Assembly: GCA_963741495.1 (NCBI GenBank)
Contig: CAVUID010000013.1
Location: forward strand, 62,001-126,000
Direction: 5' to 3'
Origin: Sulfurimicrobium sp963741495
Lineage (GTDB): Bacteria > Pseudomonadota > Gammaproteobacteria > Burkholderiales > Sulfuricellaceae
Length of the DNA: 64,000 nt
Within the stretch, counting starts at the first letter, position 1, and each line of letters opens with the position of its first letter. A program made the translations under genes and the position numbers. The notes under the pieces are model-generated. The model searched no databases. It had not been told where the DNA came from and saw only the letters and a program-made list of their open reading frames with translations. Shown here piece by piece: positions 42,580 through 51,914 of the stretch.

Positions 42580-43382
42580 CCAGACCCACCTCCCGTCTGG
42601 TGCGTGTGTGGCGCATTGCCCGGCTTGCGCTGCACATTCTGCGCGGACTGCTGACCGCCGCCATCGTGCTGCCGTGGAGTTCGCCTCACCTGCGTCTGGC
42701 GCTCGCACGGGAATGGTCGCGCAGTCTTCTGGCGCTGCTGGGAATTCGCCTTACAATCCATGGCACACCACTGAACGAAGCCAGCCACAACGTAATGGTG
42801 GTTGCCAATCACGTCTCATGGCTCGATATTTACCTCCTTAATGCAGCGAGGCCAGTGCGTTTCGTGTCCAAAGCCGAAGTGCGCAACTGGCCTGTCTTAG
42901 GGTGGTTGGCGGCAAAAACCGGCACGCTTTTTCTGGAGCGGGGAAAACGACGCGATACCGCGCGCATCAACCAGGCCATCACCACGGCGCTAGCCCATGG
43001 CGACTGCGTGGCCTTTTTCCCCGAAGGCACCACCACGGATGGCACCCACCTCAGGCCTTTCCTCGCATCCCTGCTGCAGCCAGCCATTGACGCCCGTGCG
43101 GAACTGCGCCCGGTAGCGCTGCGTTATCTCAACAGCGACGGCAGCATCAACACCCGTGCGGCCTACTTTGGTGACATGACGATGCTGGACTCCTTGCGCA
43201 ACATCCTGGCCCAGCGTGAAATCCGGGCCGAACTGCAGTTCCTCGAACCGATCGCCTGCACCAACAAAACCCGCAAGGAGCTGGCACGGCAAGCGGAAGC
43301 CGCTATTTCCAGCGCTTTGAACCTGGCAAGCCCGCACAGGACACCTGGAATACCTGACGGTCTTCCAGCCGCAGCGCAGTAA
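42576..43382 (+). CDS. 1-acylglycerol-3-phosphate acyltransferase-like protein (PlsC)
   Basis: The 268-residue membrane-associated acyltransferase has motif I NHVSWLD (NHx4D type), motif II region FLERGKRRDT and motif III FFPEGTTTDG. An N-terminal helix is predicted (LHILRGLLTAAIVLPW). It probably acylates lysophospholipid or a lipid precursor. GTG 42576 overlaps the kinase's TGA. The last 80 bases overlap the converging apaH. Confidence 0.88.
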   Translation: MTRPTSRLVRVWRIARLALHILRGLLTAAIVLPWSSPHLRLALAREWSRSLLALLGIRLTIHGTPLNEASHNVMVVANHVSWLDIYLLNAARPVRFVSKAEVRNWPVLGWLAAKTGTLFLERGKRRDTARINQAITTALAHGDCVAFFPEGTTTDGTHLRPFLASLLQPAIDARAELRPVALRYLNSDGSINTRAAYFGDMTMLDSLRNILAQREIRAELQFLEPIACTNKTRKELARQAEAAISSALNLASPHRTPGIPDGLPAAAQ

Positions 43383-44130
43383 GCTCGCCACTCCACAGGC
43401 AACCGCTATCAAGGGCCGCCAGATTGGGCCGCTGCATTAACCCCAGCGCGGACCAGTGACCAAAAAGAACCGTCACCTCCCGGCTGGCACGCCCCGGCAC
43501 ATCGAACCATGGCATCAGCCCTTCAGGCTGGCTGCCGAGCGGCCCCTTGTGCGAAAAATCGATTGTTCCGTCTGAAGTGCAGAAACGCAAACGGCTCATG
43601 GCATTGGTGATCAGGCGCAGGCGCTTCATGCCACGCAAGTCATTGCGCCAGCGGCGCGGCTCGTTGCCGTACATATGTTCAAGGAAATCCCGGTAGTTTT
43701 CTCCACGCAACACCGATTCGACCTCCCCCGCCAGTGCCAGTGCCTGTTTTGGGGTCCATTGCGGCAAAAGGCCGGCATGCACCAGGAAATAGTCGCCTTC
43801 CCGGTAGGCCAGCGGTTGCTGGCGCAACCAGTGCAGCAGTTCATCCCGGTCGGGCGCCTGCAGCACATCCTGAATGGTATCGCTGCGGTGTAGCGGCACG
43901 AACCCTTCCGCCACGGCCAGCGTATGCAGATCGTGATTGCCCAGCACCGTAACCAGTGCATCACCCAACCCCATCGCCCAGCGCAGAATGGCAGCCGATC
44001 CGGCGCCGCGATTGATCAGATCACCGACCAGCCAGATGCGGTCTTTTTTTGCATCGAATTCGATGTGCTCAAGCAGCTTTTCCAGCGCGGCGTGGCAACC
44101 CTGCAGGTCACCGATGACATAAGTGGGCAT
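43303..44130 (-). CDS. apaH: Diadenosine tetraphosphatase ApaH
   Basis: The 275-residue metallophosphatase has MPTYVIGDLQGCHAALEKLL (GDxxG), WLVGDLINRG (GDxxxRG) and VLGNHDLHTLA (GNHD), then a conserved VHAGLLPQWT. It cleaves Ap4A symmetrically to ADP and also removes NpnN RNA caps. Its 3' end overlaps the acyltransferase gene on the other strand. Confidence 0.96.
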   Translation of the reverse strand: MPTYVIGDLQGCHAALEKLLEHIEFDAKKDRIWLVGDLINRGAGSAAILRWAMGLGDALVTVLGNHDLHTLAVAEGFVPLHRSDTIQDVLQAPDRDELLHWLRQQPLAYREGDYFLVHAGLLPQWTPKQALALAGEVESVLRGENYRDFLEHMYGNEPRRWRNDLRGMKRLRLITNAMSRLRFCTSDGTIDFSHKGPLGSQPEGLMPWFDVPGRASREVTVLFGHWSALGLMQRPNLAALDSGCLWSGELTALRLEDRQVFQVSCAGLPGSKRWK

Positions 44131-44179
44131 AAGGCCTGTTTTTTGTTAAGGTGTAGCCGTCATTCTACCGGAGCACGTG

Positions 44180-44617
44180 ATGGAAATCGCATGGTGGCAC
44201 TGGATTGCAGGCGGCTTGCTGCTAATTCTGCTGGAACTGGCCATTCCCTCATTCTTTATCATCTGGTTTGGCCTGGGCGCGCTGCTGGTGGGCACGCTCA
44301 TGCTGCTGACGCCAGTTTCACTGGCAGCCCAGTTTACCGTGTGGGCCATTGCCTCTGGCGTCATGGTGTTCTTATGGATGCGCTACTTCAGAAATCCGGA
44401 TCGCACCAAATCCGGTCTTTCCAAGGAAGCTTTCCTGGGCGAAACCGGCATGATCATCAAGGAAGTAACGGAATTGAACAAAGGCCAGATCCGATTCCAG
44501 AAACCCATTCTCGGCGCAGATACCTGGCCGGTCATCGCCGATGAAACCATTCCCGCGGGGGAACGCGCACGTATCGTTGACGTTATGGGACAAACTCTCA
44601 AAGTTGCAAAAAAATAG
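44180..44617 (+). CDS. NfeD-family membrane protein
   Basis: The 145-residue protein has three or four helices (about 8-75) and a C-terminal OB-type soluble domain (GETGMIIKEVTELNKGQIRF). This short NfeD form is regularly paired with a stomatin-like protein, here 11 bases downstream, and is thought to organise membrane microdomains or quality control. ATG 44180 is preferred over GTG 44177. Confidence 0.88.
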   Translation: MEIAWWHWIAGGLLLILLELAIPSFFIIWFGLGALLVGTLMLLTPVSLAAQFTVWAIASGVMVFLWMRYFRNPDRTKSGLSKEAFLGETGMIIKEVTELNKGQIRFQKPILGADTWPVIADETIPAGERARIVDVMGQTLKVAKK

Positions 44618-44628
44618 GAGCACAGGCA

Positions 44629-45477
44629 ATGGAACTGACTTTTCTGGCATTTGTATTCTTCGTCTTTGTCGCCGTCACCGTGGCCAAGGGCGTACGCATC
44701 GTACCCCAGGGCGAGGAATGGGTGGTGGAACGCCTCGGCAAGTATCACACCACCATGCTGCCCGGCCTGCACATCATCATTCCCTACATTGATCGCGTTG
44801 GCTACAAGGTGCCCACCAAGGACCTGATTCTCGATATTCCCCAGCAGGAAGTCATCACCAAGGACAATGCCGTGCTGGTCGTCAACGCCATCGCCTTCGT
44901 CAAGGTAACGGACACGCAGAACGCCGTGTACGGCGTCACCAGCTTCGAGATGGCTATCGTCAACATCATTCAGACCACCCTGCGCTCCATCGTCGGCGAA
45001 ATGGAACTGGACCAGGCGCTGTCATCGCGTGAACAGATCAAGGTTCGCCTCAAGGAATCCATTTCAGATGACGTGGCGGACTGGGGGCTGACACTGAAAT
45101 CGGTGGAAATTCAGGATATCAAGCCCTCGCATTCCATGCAGGACTCCATGGAGCGCCAGGCCGCGGCGGAGCGGGAAAGAAAGGCCACCGTCACCAAGGC
45201 CGAAGGCGACAAGCAGGCCGCCATCCTGGAAGCAGAAGCCCGGCTGGAATCCGCCAAGCGCGATGCCCAGGCCCAGATCGTACTGGCGCAAGGCGCGGCG
45301 GAAGCCATCAAGCGGGTAACCGAATCGATCCCGGACCGGGAATTCCCTGCCTACTACCTGCTGGGCGAAAAATACATTCAGGCCATGCGTGAACTGGCTT
45401 CGTCACCCAACAGTAAAACCGTGGTGCTGCCGGCGGACATCATGCAGACCGTGCAGAACATGCTGGGTAAAAAATAG
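44629..45477 (+). CDS. SPFH/Band 7 stomatin-like protein
   Basis: The 282-residue protein has an N-terminal helix (LTFLAFVFFVFVAVTVAKGV) and an SPFH domain (RIVPQGEEWVVERLGKYH, TTLRSIVGEMELDQALSSRE). A long Ala/Glu coiled coil (about 165-230; ERKATVTKAEGDKQAAILEA) drives oligomer assembly. It pairs with the NfeD protein. Confidence 0.93.
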   Translation: MELTFLAFVFFVFVAVTVAKGVRIVPQGEEWVVERLGKYHTTMLPGLHIIIPYIDRVGYKVPTKDLILDIPQQEVITKDNAVLVVNAIAFVKVTDTQNAVYGVTSFEMAIVNIIQTTLRSIVGEMELDQALSSREQIKVRLKESISDDVADWGLTLKSVEIQDIKPSHSMQDSMERQAAAERERKATVTKAEGDKQAAILEAEARLESAKRDAQAQIVLAQGAAEAIKRVTESIPDREFPAYYLLGEKYIQAMRELASSPNSKTVVLPADIMQTVQNMLGKK

Positions 45478-45555
45478 GCTGTCCGAAATTCAGGTTCGGC
45501 AATACAATTTCCAATATCGAACCAGTTTGGACAAGCATTAATCAAGGGGGGAACC

Positions 45556-46662
45556 ATGTTTGGTAACGGTCAGTTAAAAAATGAAATCAGCGAACTCAAG
45601 GCCAAGCTTCAGTCTGAAACTTCATCCCATCAAAACGAAATTCAGCAATTAAAAGAAGAAAAGAACGCGCTGGCGGCCTCATTGAAGGCACAAAGCAACG
45701 AATCGCTGTTTTACACCGGCCTATTCCAGAATTTTCTGGCCTTCAGCCAGAGCCTGGCCGAATCCCAGAAGTCCATGGCGCATCTGTCCACTTCCATGAA
45801 ACAGGAAGCGGAATCGTCCGACCAGACTGCCCAGGCAACCAGTACCAACCTGTCTTCGGTCCAGAAAATATCCGTCAATGTTGACGACATGGCAAACAAG
45901 ACAAAGGAAGTGGCCAGCACGGTGGACAACCTGAGCGGGAGTGCTGACCAGATTGGCGGTATCGTCAAACTGATCAAGGAAATTGCCGACCAGACCAATC
46001 TGCTGGCGCTCAATGCCGCCATCGAAGCAGCTCGTGCTGGAGAACAGGGGCGCGGCTTCGCGGTGGTGGCTGACGAGGTGCGGAAACTGGCGGAACGCAC
46101 CACCAATGCCACAGCCGAGATATCCATGCTGGTCAATGCCATTCAGCAGGAAACCGCCAACGCCCAGGCGAAGATTGAAATCACGCCCGAAACCGTCGCC
46201 AGATACGCACAGAACTCCCAGGATGCGCGCACAAGCATGCAAACCCTGCTGGACATTTCCAACCGTACTCGCACCACCATCCGTAATAGCGCGCTACGCA
46301 CCTTTGTCGAAGTCGCCAAAATTGACCATCTGATATACAAGATGGAAATTTACAAAGTGCTCATGGGCCTGTCCCAGAAAACAGCAGATGATTTTGCCAG
46401 CCATACTGCCTGCCGGCTGGGCAAGTGGTATTACGAGGGCGATGGCATAGGCTGCTTCTCCAAACTGCCGTCATACAAGGACGTCGAATCTCCTCACAAG
46501 GATGTCCATGCCTATGGCAAGGCTGCCATAGCAAATTTCCTGAATGGAGATCACGAAGAAGCCTTGGCCCATGCCGGCAAAATGGAACAGGCAAGCGCCC
46601 AGGTGCTGCAACATCTGGAAAACATGGCCCTGCAGGGGGATGAGCAAACCTGCATGACTTGA
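45556..46662 (+). CDS. Cytoplasmic chemoreceptor-like protein with CZB domain
   Basis: The 368-residue protein has a coiled-coil N-terminus without membrane helices. A methyl-accepting signalling domain (about 90-220) has the hairpin tip NLLALNAAIEAARAGEQGRGFAVVADEVRKLAE, split here across the tip. A C-terminal zinc-binding CZB domain contains the His/Cys set KIDHLIYKMEIY, CRLGKWYYEGDG and SPHKDVH. CZB domains sense zinc or hypochlorous acid. No che genes are nearby. The signalling domain is short of the usual length, so coupling to CheA is uncertain. Confidence 0.88.
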   Translation: MFGNGQLKNEISELKAKLQSETSSHQNEIQQLKEEKNALAASLKAQSNESLFYTGLFQNFLAFSQSLAESQKSMAHLSTSMKQEAESSDQTAQATSTNLSSVQKISVNVDDMANKTKEVASTVDNLSGSADQIGGIVKLIKEIADQTNLLALNAAIEAARAGEQGRGFAVVADEVRKLAERTTNATAEISMLVNAIQQETANAQAKIEITPETVARYAQNSQDARTSMQTLLDISNRTRTTIRNSALRTFVEVAKIDHLIYKMEIYKVLMGLSQKTADDFASHTACRLGKWYYEGDGIGCFSKLPSYKDVESPHKDVHAYGKAAIANFLNGDHEEALAHAGKMEQASAQVLQHLENMALQGDEQTCMT

Positions 46663-46772
46663 ATCAGGTATTTCATCAATTCAGTCAGCCACCCTATCTT
46701 CAAGACAAAGCGAACATGACGCGGCAGACGCGGAAGGGTAGAATAAGCGTTTGATTAAATTGTAGATTAAGA

Positions 46773-47705
46773 ATGGCTATTAACTGGTTTCCCGGCCACA
46801 TGGTTTCGGCGCGCAAGAAAGCCGCCGAAACCATGGAGTCAATCGACCTCATCATTGAGGTACTGGATGCTCGCCTGCCCGAGGCGAGCTGCAATCCGAT
46901 GATCAAGGAGCTGCGCCTGCACCGCCAGCGCCCTTGCCTGAAAATACTCAACAAGGCCGATCTGGCCGACCCCGCCGCCACTCAGGCCTGGATCAACTTC
47001 TACAACCAGCAGAAAGGCGTCAAGGCCGTCGCGCTGTCCTGCAAGAAACCATCCGATGTCACCAAAGTGCCGGGATTATGCCAGGTCCTCGCACCGCATC
47101 GCGACTCCAGAATCAAACCCCTGCGCATGATGATCATGGGCATCCCCAACGTGGGCAAATCCACCCTGATGAATGCGCTGCTGAAGCGTCGGGTGGCGGC
47201 GGTCGGGGATGAGCCTGCCGTCACCAAAAACCAGCAGTGCTTCGACCTGAACGACCGGATGACAATCACCGACACGCCGGGCCTGATGTGGCCGAGGATC
47301 GAGCACGACAGCGACGGCTACATGCTGGCCGCCAGCCACGCCATCGGCCGCAATGCCGTGATCGACGAGGAAGTCGCCGAATTTCTTGCCAACATCCTGC
47401 TCGCACGCTATCCCGCCCTGCTTACCGCCCGCTATGGCTGTGCCGTGGAAGGCATGGATGGCATTAGCGTGATCGAAGCCGTTGCCAAGCGGCGCGGTTA
47501 TCGCCTCAAGGGCGGGCATCCGGATCTGGAAAAAGCTTCGCTCGCCCTGCTCACCGACTACCGCACCGGCGCACTGGGCCAAATCAGCCTGGAAACACCG
47601 GAAACTCGCAGCATGATGCTCAGCGAACACCAGTTTGCGAAAGAAGCCAAACAGGCATCCGGCAAAGAACGCTCCCCCAGCAGCCAGGAAGACAGCGAAG
47701 CGTGA
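46773..47705 (+). CDS. Circularly permuted GTPase, RbgA/YlqF family
   Basis: The 310-residue protein starts INWFPGHMVSARKKAAETME, typical of YlqF. The G motifs are in permuted order: NKAD (LNKADLAD), then GIPNVGKSTLMNAL, then DTPGLMWP. It assists large-subunit ribosome assembly. The Sui1 gene overlaps its stop (TGATG). Confidence 0.92.
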   Translation: MAINWFPGHMVSARKKAAETMESIDLIIEVLDARLPEASCNPMIKELRLHRQRPCLKILNKADLADPAATQAWINFYNQQKGVKAVALSCKKPSDVTKVPGLCQVLAPHRDSRIKPLRMMIMGIPNVGKSTLMNALLKRRVAAVGDEPAVTKNQQCFDLNDRMTITDTPGLMWPRIEHDSDGYMLAASHAIGRNAVIDEEVAEFLANILLARYPALLTARYGCAVEGMDGISVIEAVAKRRGYRLKGGHPDLEKASLALLTDYRTGALGQISLETPETRSMMLSEHQFAKEAKQASGKERSPSSQEDSEA

Positions 47706-48067
47706 TGAAAAACGCCAATGCAAGCGGCGGGCTGGTCTATTCCACCGAGCACGGCAAAATGTGCCCGGCATGCAGGAAACCCGTGGCCGAGTGTGTTTGC
47801 GGCCAGAAATCAGCGACGCCGGCATCTGACGGCATCGTGCGCGTTTCCAGGGAAACCAAGGGCCGCAAAGGAAAAGGCGTCACCCTGATCAAGGGTCTCG
47901 CGCTGGATACCGCCGCACTTGTGCAACTTGGCAAGCAGCTCAAGACCACATGCGGTTCCGGCGGAACGGTGAAGGATGGGGTGATCGAAATCCAGGGCGA
48001 TCATTGCGCGCGGGTGATCGAAACGCTCCAGCAGCAGGGCTGGAGCGTCAAGCGAGCCGGCGGATAA
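47705..48067 (+). CDS. Translation initiation factor Sui1-like (YciH)
   Basis: The protein has 120 residues. A small cysteine motif (CPACRKPVAECVCG) leads into the SUI1/eIF1 fold (VRVSRETKGRKGKGVTLIKG, QLKTTCGSGGTVKDGVIEIQ, VIETLQQQGWSVKRAGG). The bacterial protein can influence start-codon fidelity. Start ATG 47705 overlaps the GTPase stop. Confidence 0.93.
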   Translation: MKNANASGGLVYSTEHGKMCPACRKPVAECVCGQKSATPASDGIVRVSRETKGRKGKGVTLIKGLALDTAALVQLGKQLKTTCGSGGTVKDGVIEIQGDHCARVIETLQQQGWSVKRAGG

Positions 48068-48180
48068 ACTCAGATGCCGTCCCGGCCGGGCAGGCCGGGA
48101 AACGACGGGAGACGAGTACTGGTGATACAATGCCGCCTGGCATTTTCCAGCCGACATTAAAATTATCTACAGGAGTTTTC

Positions 48181-48558
48181 ATGAAGATTCTATCCATCGC
48201 CTTCGCCGGACTCGTTGGCTTCCTGAGCCTGACCTCATTCAGCGCCAACGCCGCAGAAGCCGGTATGAAGACCGTTGCCGCCCTGCACCAGAACAAGGCT
48301 TCCCTCGCCGGCCAGACGATCAAAGCCCAGGGCAAAGTGGTTAAAGTAAACAACAACATCATGGGGCGCAACTTTGTTCATGTGCAAGACGGAACGGGTG
48401 ATGCCAATAGCAACGATCTGCTCGTCACCAGCAAGCAAACCGCCAATGTCGGCGACCAGGTCACCATTTCTGGCGTCGTGACATTAAACAGGGATTTCGG
48501 CAGCGGTTACTCCTACCCCCTGCTGATTGAAGAAGCCAGCATTACCCCCAAGAAATAA
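48181..48558 (+). CDS. Periplasmic OB-fold protein
   Basis: From ATG 48181 the protein has 125 residues. A signal peptide (cut near ANAAEA) precedes a single OB-type domain (LAGQTIKAQGKVVKVNNNIM, NFVHVQDGTG, VGDQVTISGVVTLNRDFGSG). Similar small proteins are annotated NrfJ-like or DNA-binding. AGGAG lies five bases upstream. The ligand is unknown. Confidence 0.75.
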   Translation: MKILSIAFAGLVGFLSLTSFSANAAEAGMKTVAALHQNKASLAGQTIKAQGKVVKVNNNIMGRNFVHVQDGTGDANSNDLLVTSKQTANVGDQVTISGVVTLNRDFGSGYSYPLLIEEASITPKK

Positions 48559-48566
48559 AGTCAAAA

Positions 48567-48587
48567 CCGGCGGATTGATCCCGCCGG
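48567..48587 (+). terminator. Possible terminator stem after the OB-fold gene
   Basis: CCGGCGG pairs with CCGCCGG around a seven-base loop just after the stop codon. No T-run follows. The rest of the gap up to 48727 shows only an imperfect TGTCGTG/GCACGACA pairing and no clear feature. Confidence 0.35.
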
Positions 48588-48727
48588 GCAATAAGCTGAC
48601 TGCAAGCAGTCACCTGATGTCGTGTTAGCGGGTTCCTGAATTAACAAACCGATGGCACGACACCGGGGCTTCGTTATTTATCCAGCAACCACCGGGGCGC
48701 CCGGCCCTTCACACCCGGATCAAGTTT

Positions 48728-49003
48728 TCAGGCATCACTCCCATAGCTTGATGGTGTGACTCCCGCATGGGACAAGTATTCACGCAGGTGTTTGATCATC
48801 GTTTTATCACAGACGCTGCTTTGGTGGGGGTGATGCAGAAACTCCTCGAAACCGTTGAGTGTCACATGGAAACGCGCACCGTGAGCAGGCGTGATATTGG
48901 CGCCCAGATGACGTAACAGGGATTCGATTTCGCGCCAGTGAATATTCGCGCTGACCGGATCATGAAAAATGGCGCGCAGCAGATTGCTATGTTTGTGGCT
49001 CAT
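48728..49003 (-). CDS. HicA-like protein, no HicB partner
   Basis: From ATG 49003 the 91-residue protein (MSHKHSNLLRAIFHDPVSAN, IHWREIESLLRHLGANI, ARFHVTLNGFEEFLHHPH) matches the group annotated as HicA-family mRNA-interferase toxins. The catalytic His would be in FLHHPH. A HicB antitoxin gene is absent on both sides. The start at 49060 would add a less likely 19 residues. A solitary form of this family is common and may not be a toxin. Confidence 0.65.
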   Translation of the reverse strand: MSHKHSNLLRAIFHDPVSANIHWREIESLLRHLGANITPAHGARFHVTLNGFEEFLHHPHQSSVCDKTMIKHLREYLSHAGVTPSSYGSDA

Positions 49004-49164
49004 GGCGTGGCTCCTTATAAGGTGCGTCCTGATGCCAAGTATTATCCCCTCATGCGTCAAGGTAAAGCAAAGTTGAGTGGGCTTTGCCCCGTGTGGAATA
49101 ATTCCCCCTCCTTCTGAGTGCTTCCGTGTGAGGCATTCCGGCCAACCGAGATTTCAAAACGCAG

Positions 49165-50964
49165 ATGTCCCAATTCGAACACGGTCACTCCAGCATGACG
49201 CCCCAGCCAGCCAGGACCGACTTGCATTCGATCGGGCGCCTGTTCCCCTATCTCTGGGAATTCCGTGGACGCGTGCTGCTGGCACTGGCCTTGCTGATTG
49301 GGGCCAAGCTGGCTTCGGTAATGGTACCGCTGGTCCTGAAAGAGATCATCGATGCGCTGGACCAATCGCGCATCAATCTGGTCTTGCCGTTAACGCTGAT
49401 CATCACCTATGGCTTGTTGCGCTTTGCCAGCACCACCTTCTCCGATCTGCGCGACGTGGTGTTTGGCAAGGTCACGCAGCGCGCCATGCGCCGGGTGAGT
49501 ATGGCCGTATTCCAGCACTTGCACGCGCTGTCGCTGCGTTTCCATCTGGAGCGTCAAACCGGCGGCATCACCCGGGACATCGAGCGCGGCACCAAGGCCA
49601 TTTCCAGCCTGGTGGGGTTTTTGCTCTTTCGCATCACGCCTACCGTGCTGGAAATCCTGATGGTGGCAGCCATTCTATTCGTCAAGCTGGACTGGGTGTT
49701 CGGGGTGATCACGCTGGTGACGCTTGCGGCCTATATCGGTTTTACCATCACTATTACCGACTGGCGCACCCAGTTCGTGCGTCGCGCCAATACGCTGGAT
49801 TCCGATGCCTATGGCCGCGCCATTGATAGCCTGCTGAACTATGAAACCGTCAAATATTTCGGCAACGAGCGCTATGAGGCGGCACGCTACGACGCCAGCC
49901 TGGCGGAATGGGAGCAGGTTGCCCTGCAATCCCAGCGCTCGCTCGGCATCCTGAATGCGGCACAGGCAGGCACCATCGCCATCGGTGTCACCCTGATGAT
50001 TTTGCGCGCAGCCAACGGCGTGGTGGAAGGCACGCTTACGCTGGGCGATCTGGTCATGGTCAACGCCTTTCTGTTGCAGATGTTTCAGCCCTTGAGCTTT
50101 CTCGGCGTGATGTACCGCCAGATCAAACAGTCCCTGACCGACGTGGAACGCATGTTTACCCTGTTGCACCGTCCCAGAGAAATCGAAGATGCGCCAGATG
50201 CCCCCCCGCTGGCTGCGCATGGAGGCGAGGTCAAATTCGAGCAGGTCGGCTTTGCCTACAATGCCGATCGCCCGATTCTGCATGATGTCAGTTTCGCCAT
50301 TCCGGCTGGCAAGACCGTGGCCGCCGTGGGGGCGAGCGGCGCAGGCAAGTCCACCCTGGCACGGCTGCTATTCCGCTTTTATGACGTGAATGAAGGCAGC
50401 ATCCGGATCGACGGGCAAGACATCCGCCACGTTACTCAGGACAGCCTGCGCGCGGCCATTGGCGTAGTCCCGCAGGACACCGTGCTATTCAACGACAGCA
50501 TCTACTACAACATCGCCTATGGCCGGCCCGAGGCCACGCGCGAGGAAGTGGTCGAGGCCGCCCGCGCCGCGCATATCCTCGATTTTATCGAATCCCTGCC
50601 GCAAGGCTGGGACAGCGTAGTTGGCGAACGCGGCCTGAAGCTTTCCGGCGGCGAAAAACAGCGTGTCGCCATCGCCCGGACTTTACTGAAAAACCCGACG
50701 ATCCTGATTCTGGACGAAGCCACCTCCGCGCTCGACACCAAAACCGAAAAAGCCATCCAGGCCGAATTGCTGGAAATCGCTCGAAGCCGCACCAGCCTGA
50801 TTATCGCGCACCGGCTTTCCACCGTGGTCGAGGCCGACGAAATCCTGGTCATGGAAGGGGGACGCATTGTCGAACGCGGCCGGCACCCTGAGTTGCTGGC
50901 CAAAGACGGTGTTTACGCACATATGTGGGCGCTGCAACAGCAGGCGGAAGAAGAAGCCCCTTAA
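49165..50964 (+). CDS. Atm1/HMT1-type ABC exporter
   Basis: The 599-residue half transporter has a membrane domain of six helices (about 30-330) that includes NYETVKYFGNERYE, a mark of the Atm1/heavy-metal group. The ATPase domain has GASGAGKSTLARLL, LSGGEKQRVAIARTLL and LILDEATSALD. The group exports glutathione-linked metals or iron-sulfur precursors. The transport substrate here is not determined. Confidence 0.9.
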   Translation: MSQFEHGHSSMTPQPARTDLHSIGRLFPYLWEFRGRVLLALALLIGAKLASVMVPLVLKEIIDALDQSRINLVLPLTLIITYGLLRFASTTFSDLRDVVFGKVTQRAMRRVSMAVFQHLHALSLRFHLERQTGGITRDIERGTKAISSLVGFLLFRITPTVLEILMVAAILFVKLDWVFGVITLVTLAAYIGFTITITDWRTQFVRRANTLDSDAYGRAIDSLLNYETVKYFGNERYEAARYDASLAEWEQVALQSQRSLGILNAAQAGTIAIGVTLMILRAANGVVEGTLTLGDLVMVNAFLLQMFQPLSFLGVMYRQIKQSLTDVERMFTLLHRPREIEDAPDAPPLAAHGGEVKFEQVGFAYNADRPILHDVSFAIPAGKTVAAVGASGAGKSTLARLLFRFYDVNEGSIRIDGQDIRHVTQDSLRAAIGVVPQDTVLFNDSIYYNIAYGRPEATREEVVEAARAAHILDFIESLPQGWDSVVGERGLKLSGGEKQRVAIARTLLKNPTILILDEATSALDTKTEKAIQAELLEIARSRTSLIIAHRLSTVVEADEILVMEGGRIVERGRHPELLAKDGVYAHMWALQQQAEEEAP

Positions 50965-50971
50965 GCCGGGA

Positions 50972-51256
50972 TCAGAGCGTCGTCAAACGGGCAAGCCAGT
51001 CTCCGAACAAGGTTGTCAGCACCGTCACGGCCGGGATCACATAGAAAAACCCGCGCATCAGGTTGCGCAGCGTGCGGTTGGCGGTTTTCAGCTCCATGAA
51101 ATGATCGACCACCATCCTGCCCTTGAAGGCCATGGTCAGGGCGATGATGATGGTGACAGCCAAACCCGGCTCGGCAGACTCCCCGATCCAGGCACCGCCC
51201 AGCGTCAGCGCCACCAGCAGGAGCCAGAGGCGATCAATCAGTTTTTCGTGCGGCAT
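50972..51256 (-). CDS. Cytochrome c oxidase subunit IV-like / NorF-like protein
   Basis: The 94-residue protein has three hydrophobic helices and the family block GRMVVDHFMELKTANRTLRN. It lies 14 bases after the oxidase subunit III-like gene. The pair has the arrangement of norE-norF, which support nitric oxide reductase, but no catalytic nor gene is nearby. Confidence 0.7.
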   Translation of the reverse strand: MPHEKLIDRLWLLLVALTLGGAWIGESAEPGLAVTIIIALTMAFKGRMVVDHFMELKTANRTLRNLMRGFFYVIPAVTVLTTLFGDWLARLTTL

Positions 51257-51270
51257 CTCGCCTCCTTGCC

Positions 51271-51864
51271 TCAGTGCAGAACATACAGAAGCGGAAAAAT
51301 CACCAGCCAGGCCAGGTCGGTGGCATGCCAGTAGGAGGCAAAAGCCTCCAATCCGTCATGGTCCGCGGGAGAGTAGGCGCCGCTTCTGGCGCGCATCATC
51401 ACCCACAGCAAGCCCATCATGCCCCATCCGACATGCACGATATGGGTAAAGGTGAGGTAATAATAAACGGTAAAAAACAGGTTCATGCCACCGGTGATGC
51501 CCTGGCTGACATTCCACTGAAACTCCAGGGCCTTGATTACCATGTAGCCGGATGCTGCCAACAGCACCAGGAACAGCCAGCGTAAGCAGGCCTGCTGCCG
51601 GTTCTGCCGGATTGCATGCACGGCCTTGGCCACAAAATAGCTGCCGGAGATCATCATGACGGTATTGAGCGTGCCGGCCAGGGTGCTCAAGCGGGCAGGG
51701 CCAGCCCGGAACACCTCCGGATAATGGGCTCTGGCAATGAAGTACACGCCGAACAGCAGCGCGAATTCGGTCATTTCGCTCAGTATGCCGGCCCACATTC
51801 CCTTGTTGCCAGGAATACGGCCTGCAGCGGGTTCCGGCAGTGGAGCGGCGGCGGTCCTTAACAC
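51271..51864 (-). CDS. Cytochrome c oxidase subunit III-like / NorE-like protein
   Basis: The 197-residue protein has five helices of the CoxC family (MTEFALLFGVYFIARAHYPE, TVMMISGSYFVAKAVHAIR, FTHIVHVGWGMMGLLW, ASYWHATDLAWLVIFPLLYV). It is shorter than a true oxidase subunit III, like NorE. No subunit I gene is present in the window. Denitrification or a detached oxidase accessory role is inferred only. Confidence 0.78.
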   Translation of the reverse strand: MLRTAAAPLPEPAAGRIPGNKGMWAGILSEMTEFALLFGVYFIARAHYPEVFRAGPARLSTLAGTLNTVMMISGSYFVAKAVHAIRQNRQQACLRWLFLVLLAASGYMVIKALEFQWNVSQGITGGMNLFFTVYYYLTFTHIVHVGWGMMGLLWVMMRARSGAYSPADHDGLEAFASYWHATDLAWLVIFPLLYVLH

Positions 51865-51914
51865 ATTGGGTCTCGCTTAATCATCCTTGCTGACCACTGT
51901 AGCAGGGTTTTAAT

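Noticed and set aside
45481..45540. Operator-like inverted repeat TGTCC...GGTTCG before the chemoreceptor gene
   Set aside because: The match between arms is imperfect with gaps and is not repeated elsewhere in the window.
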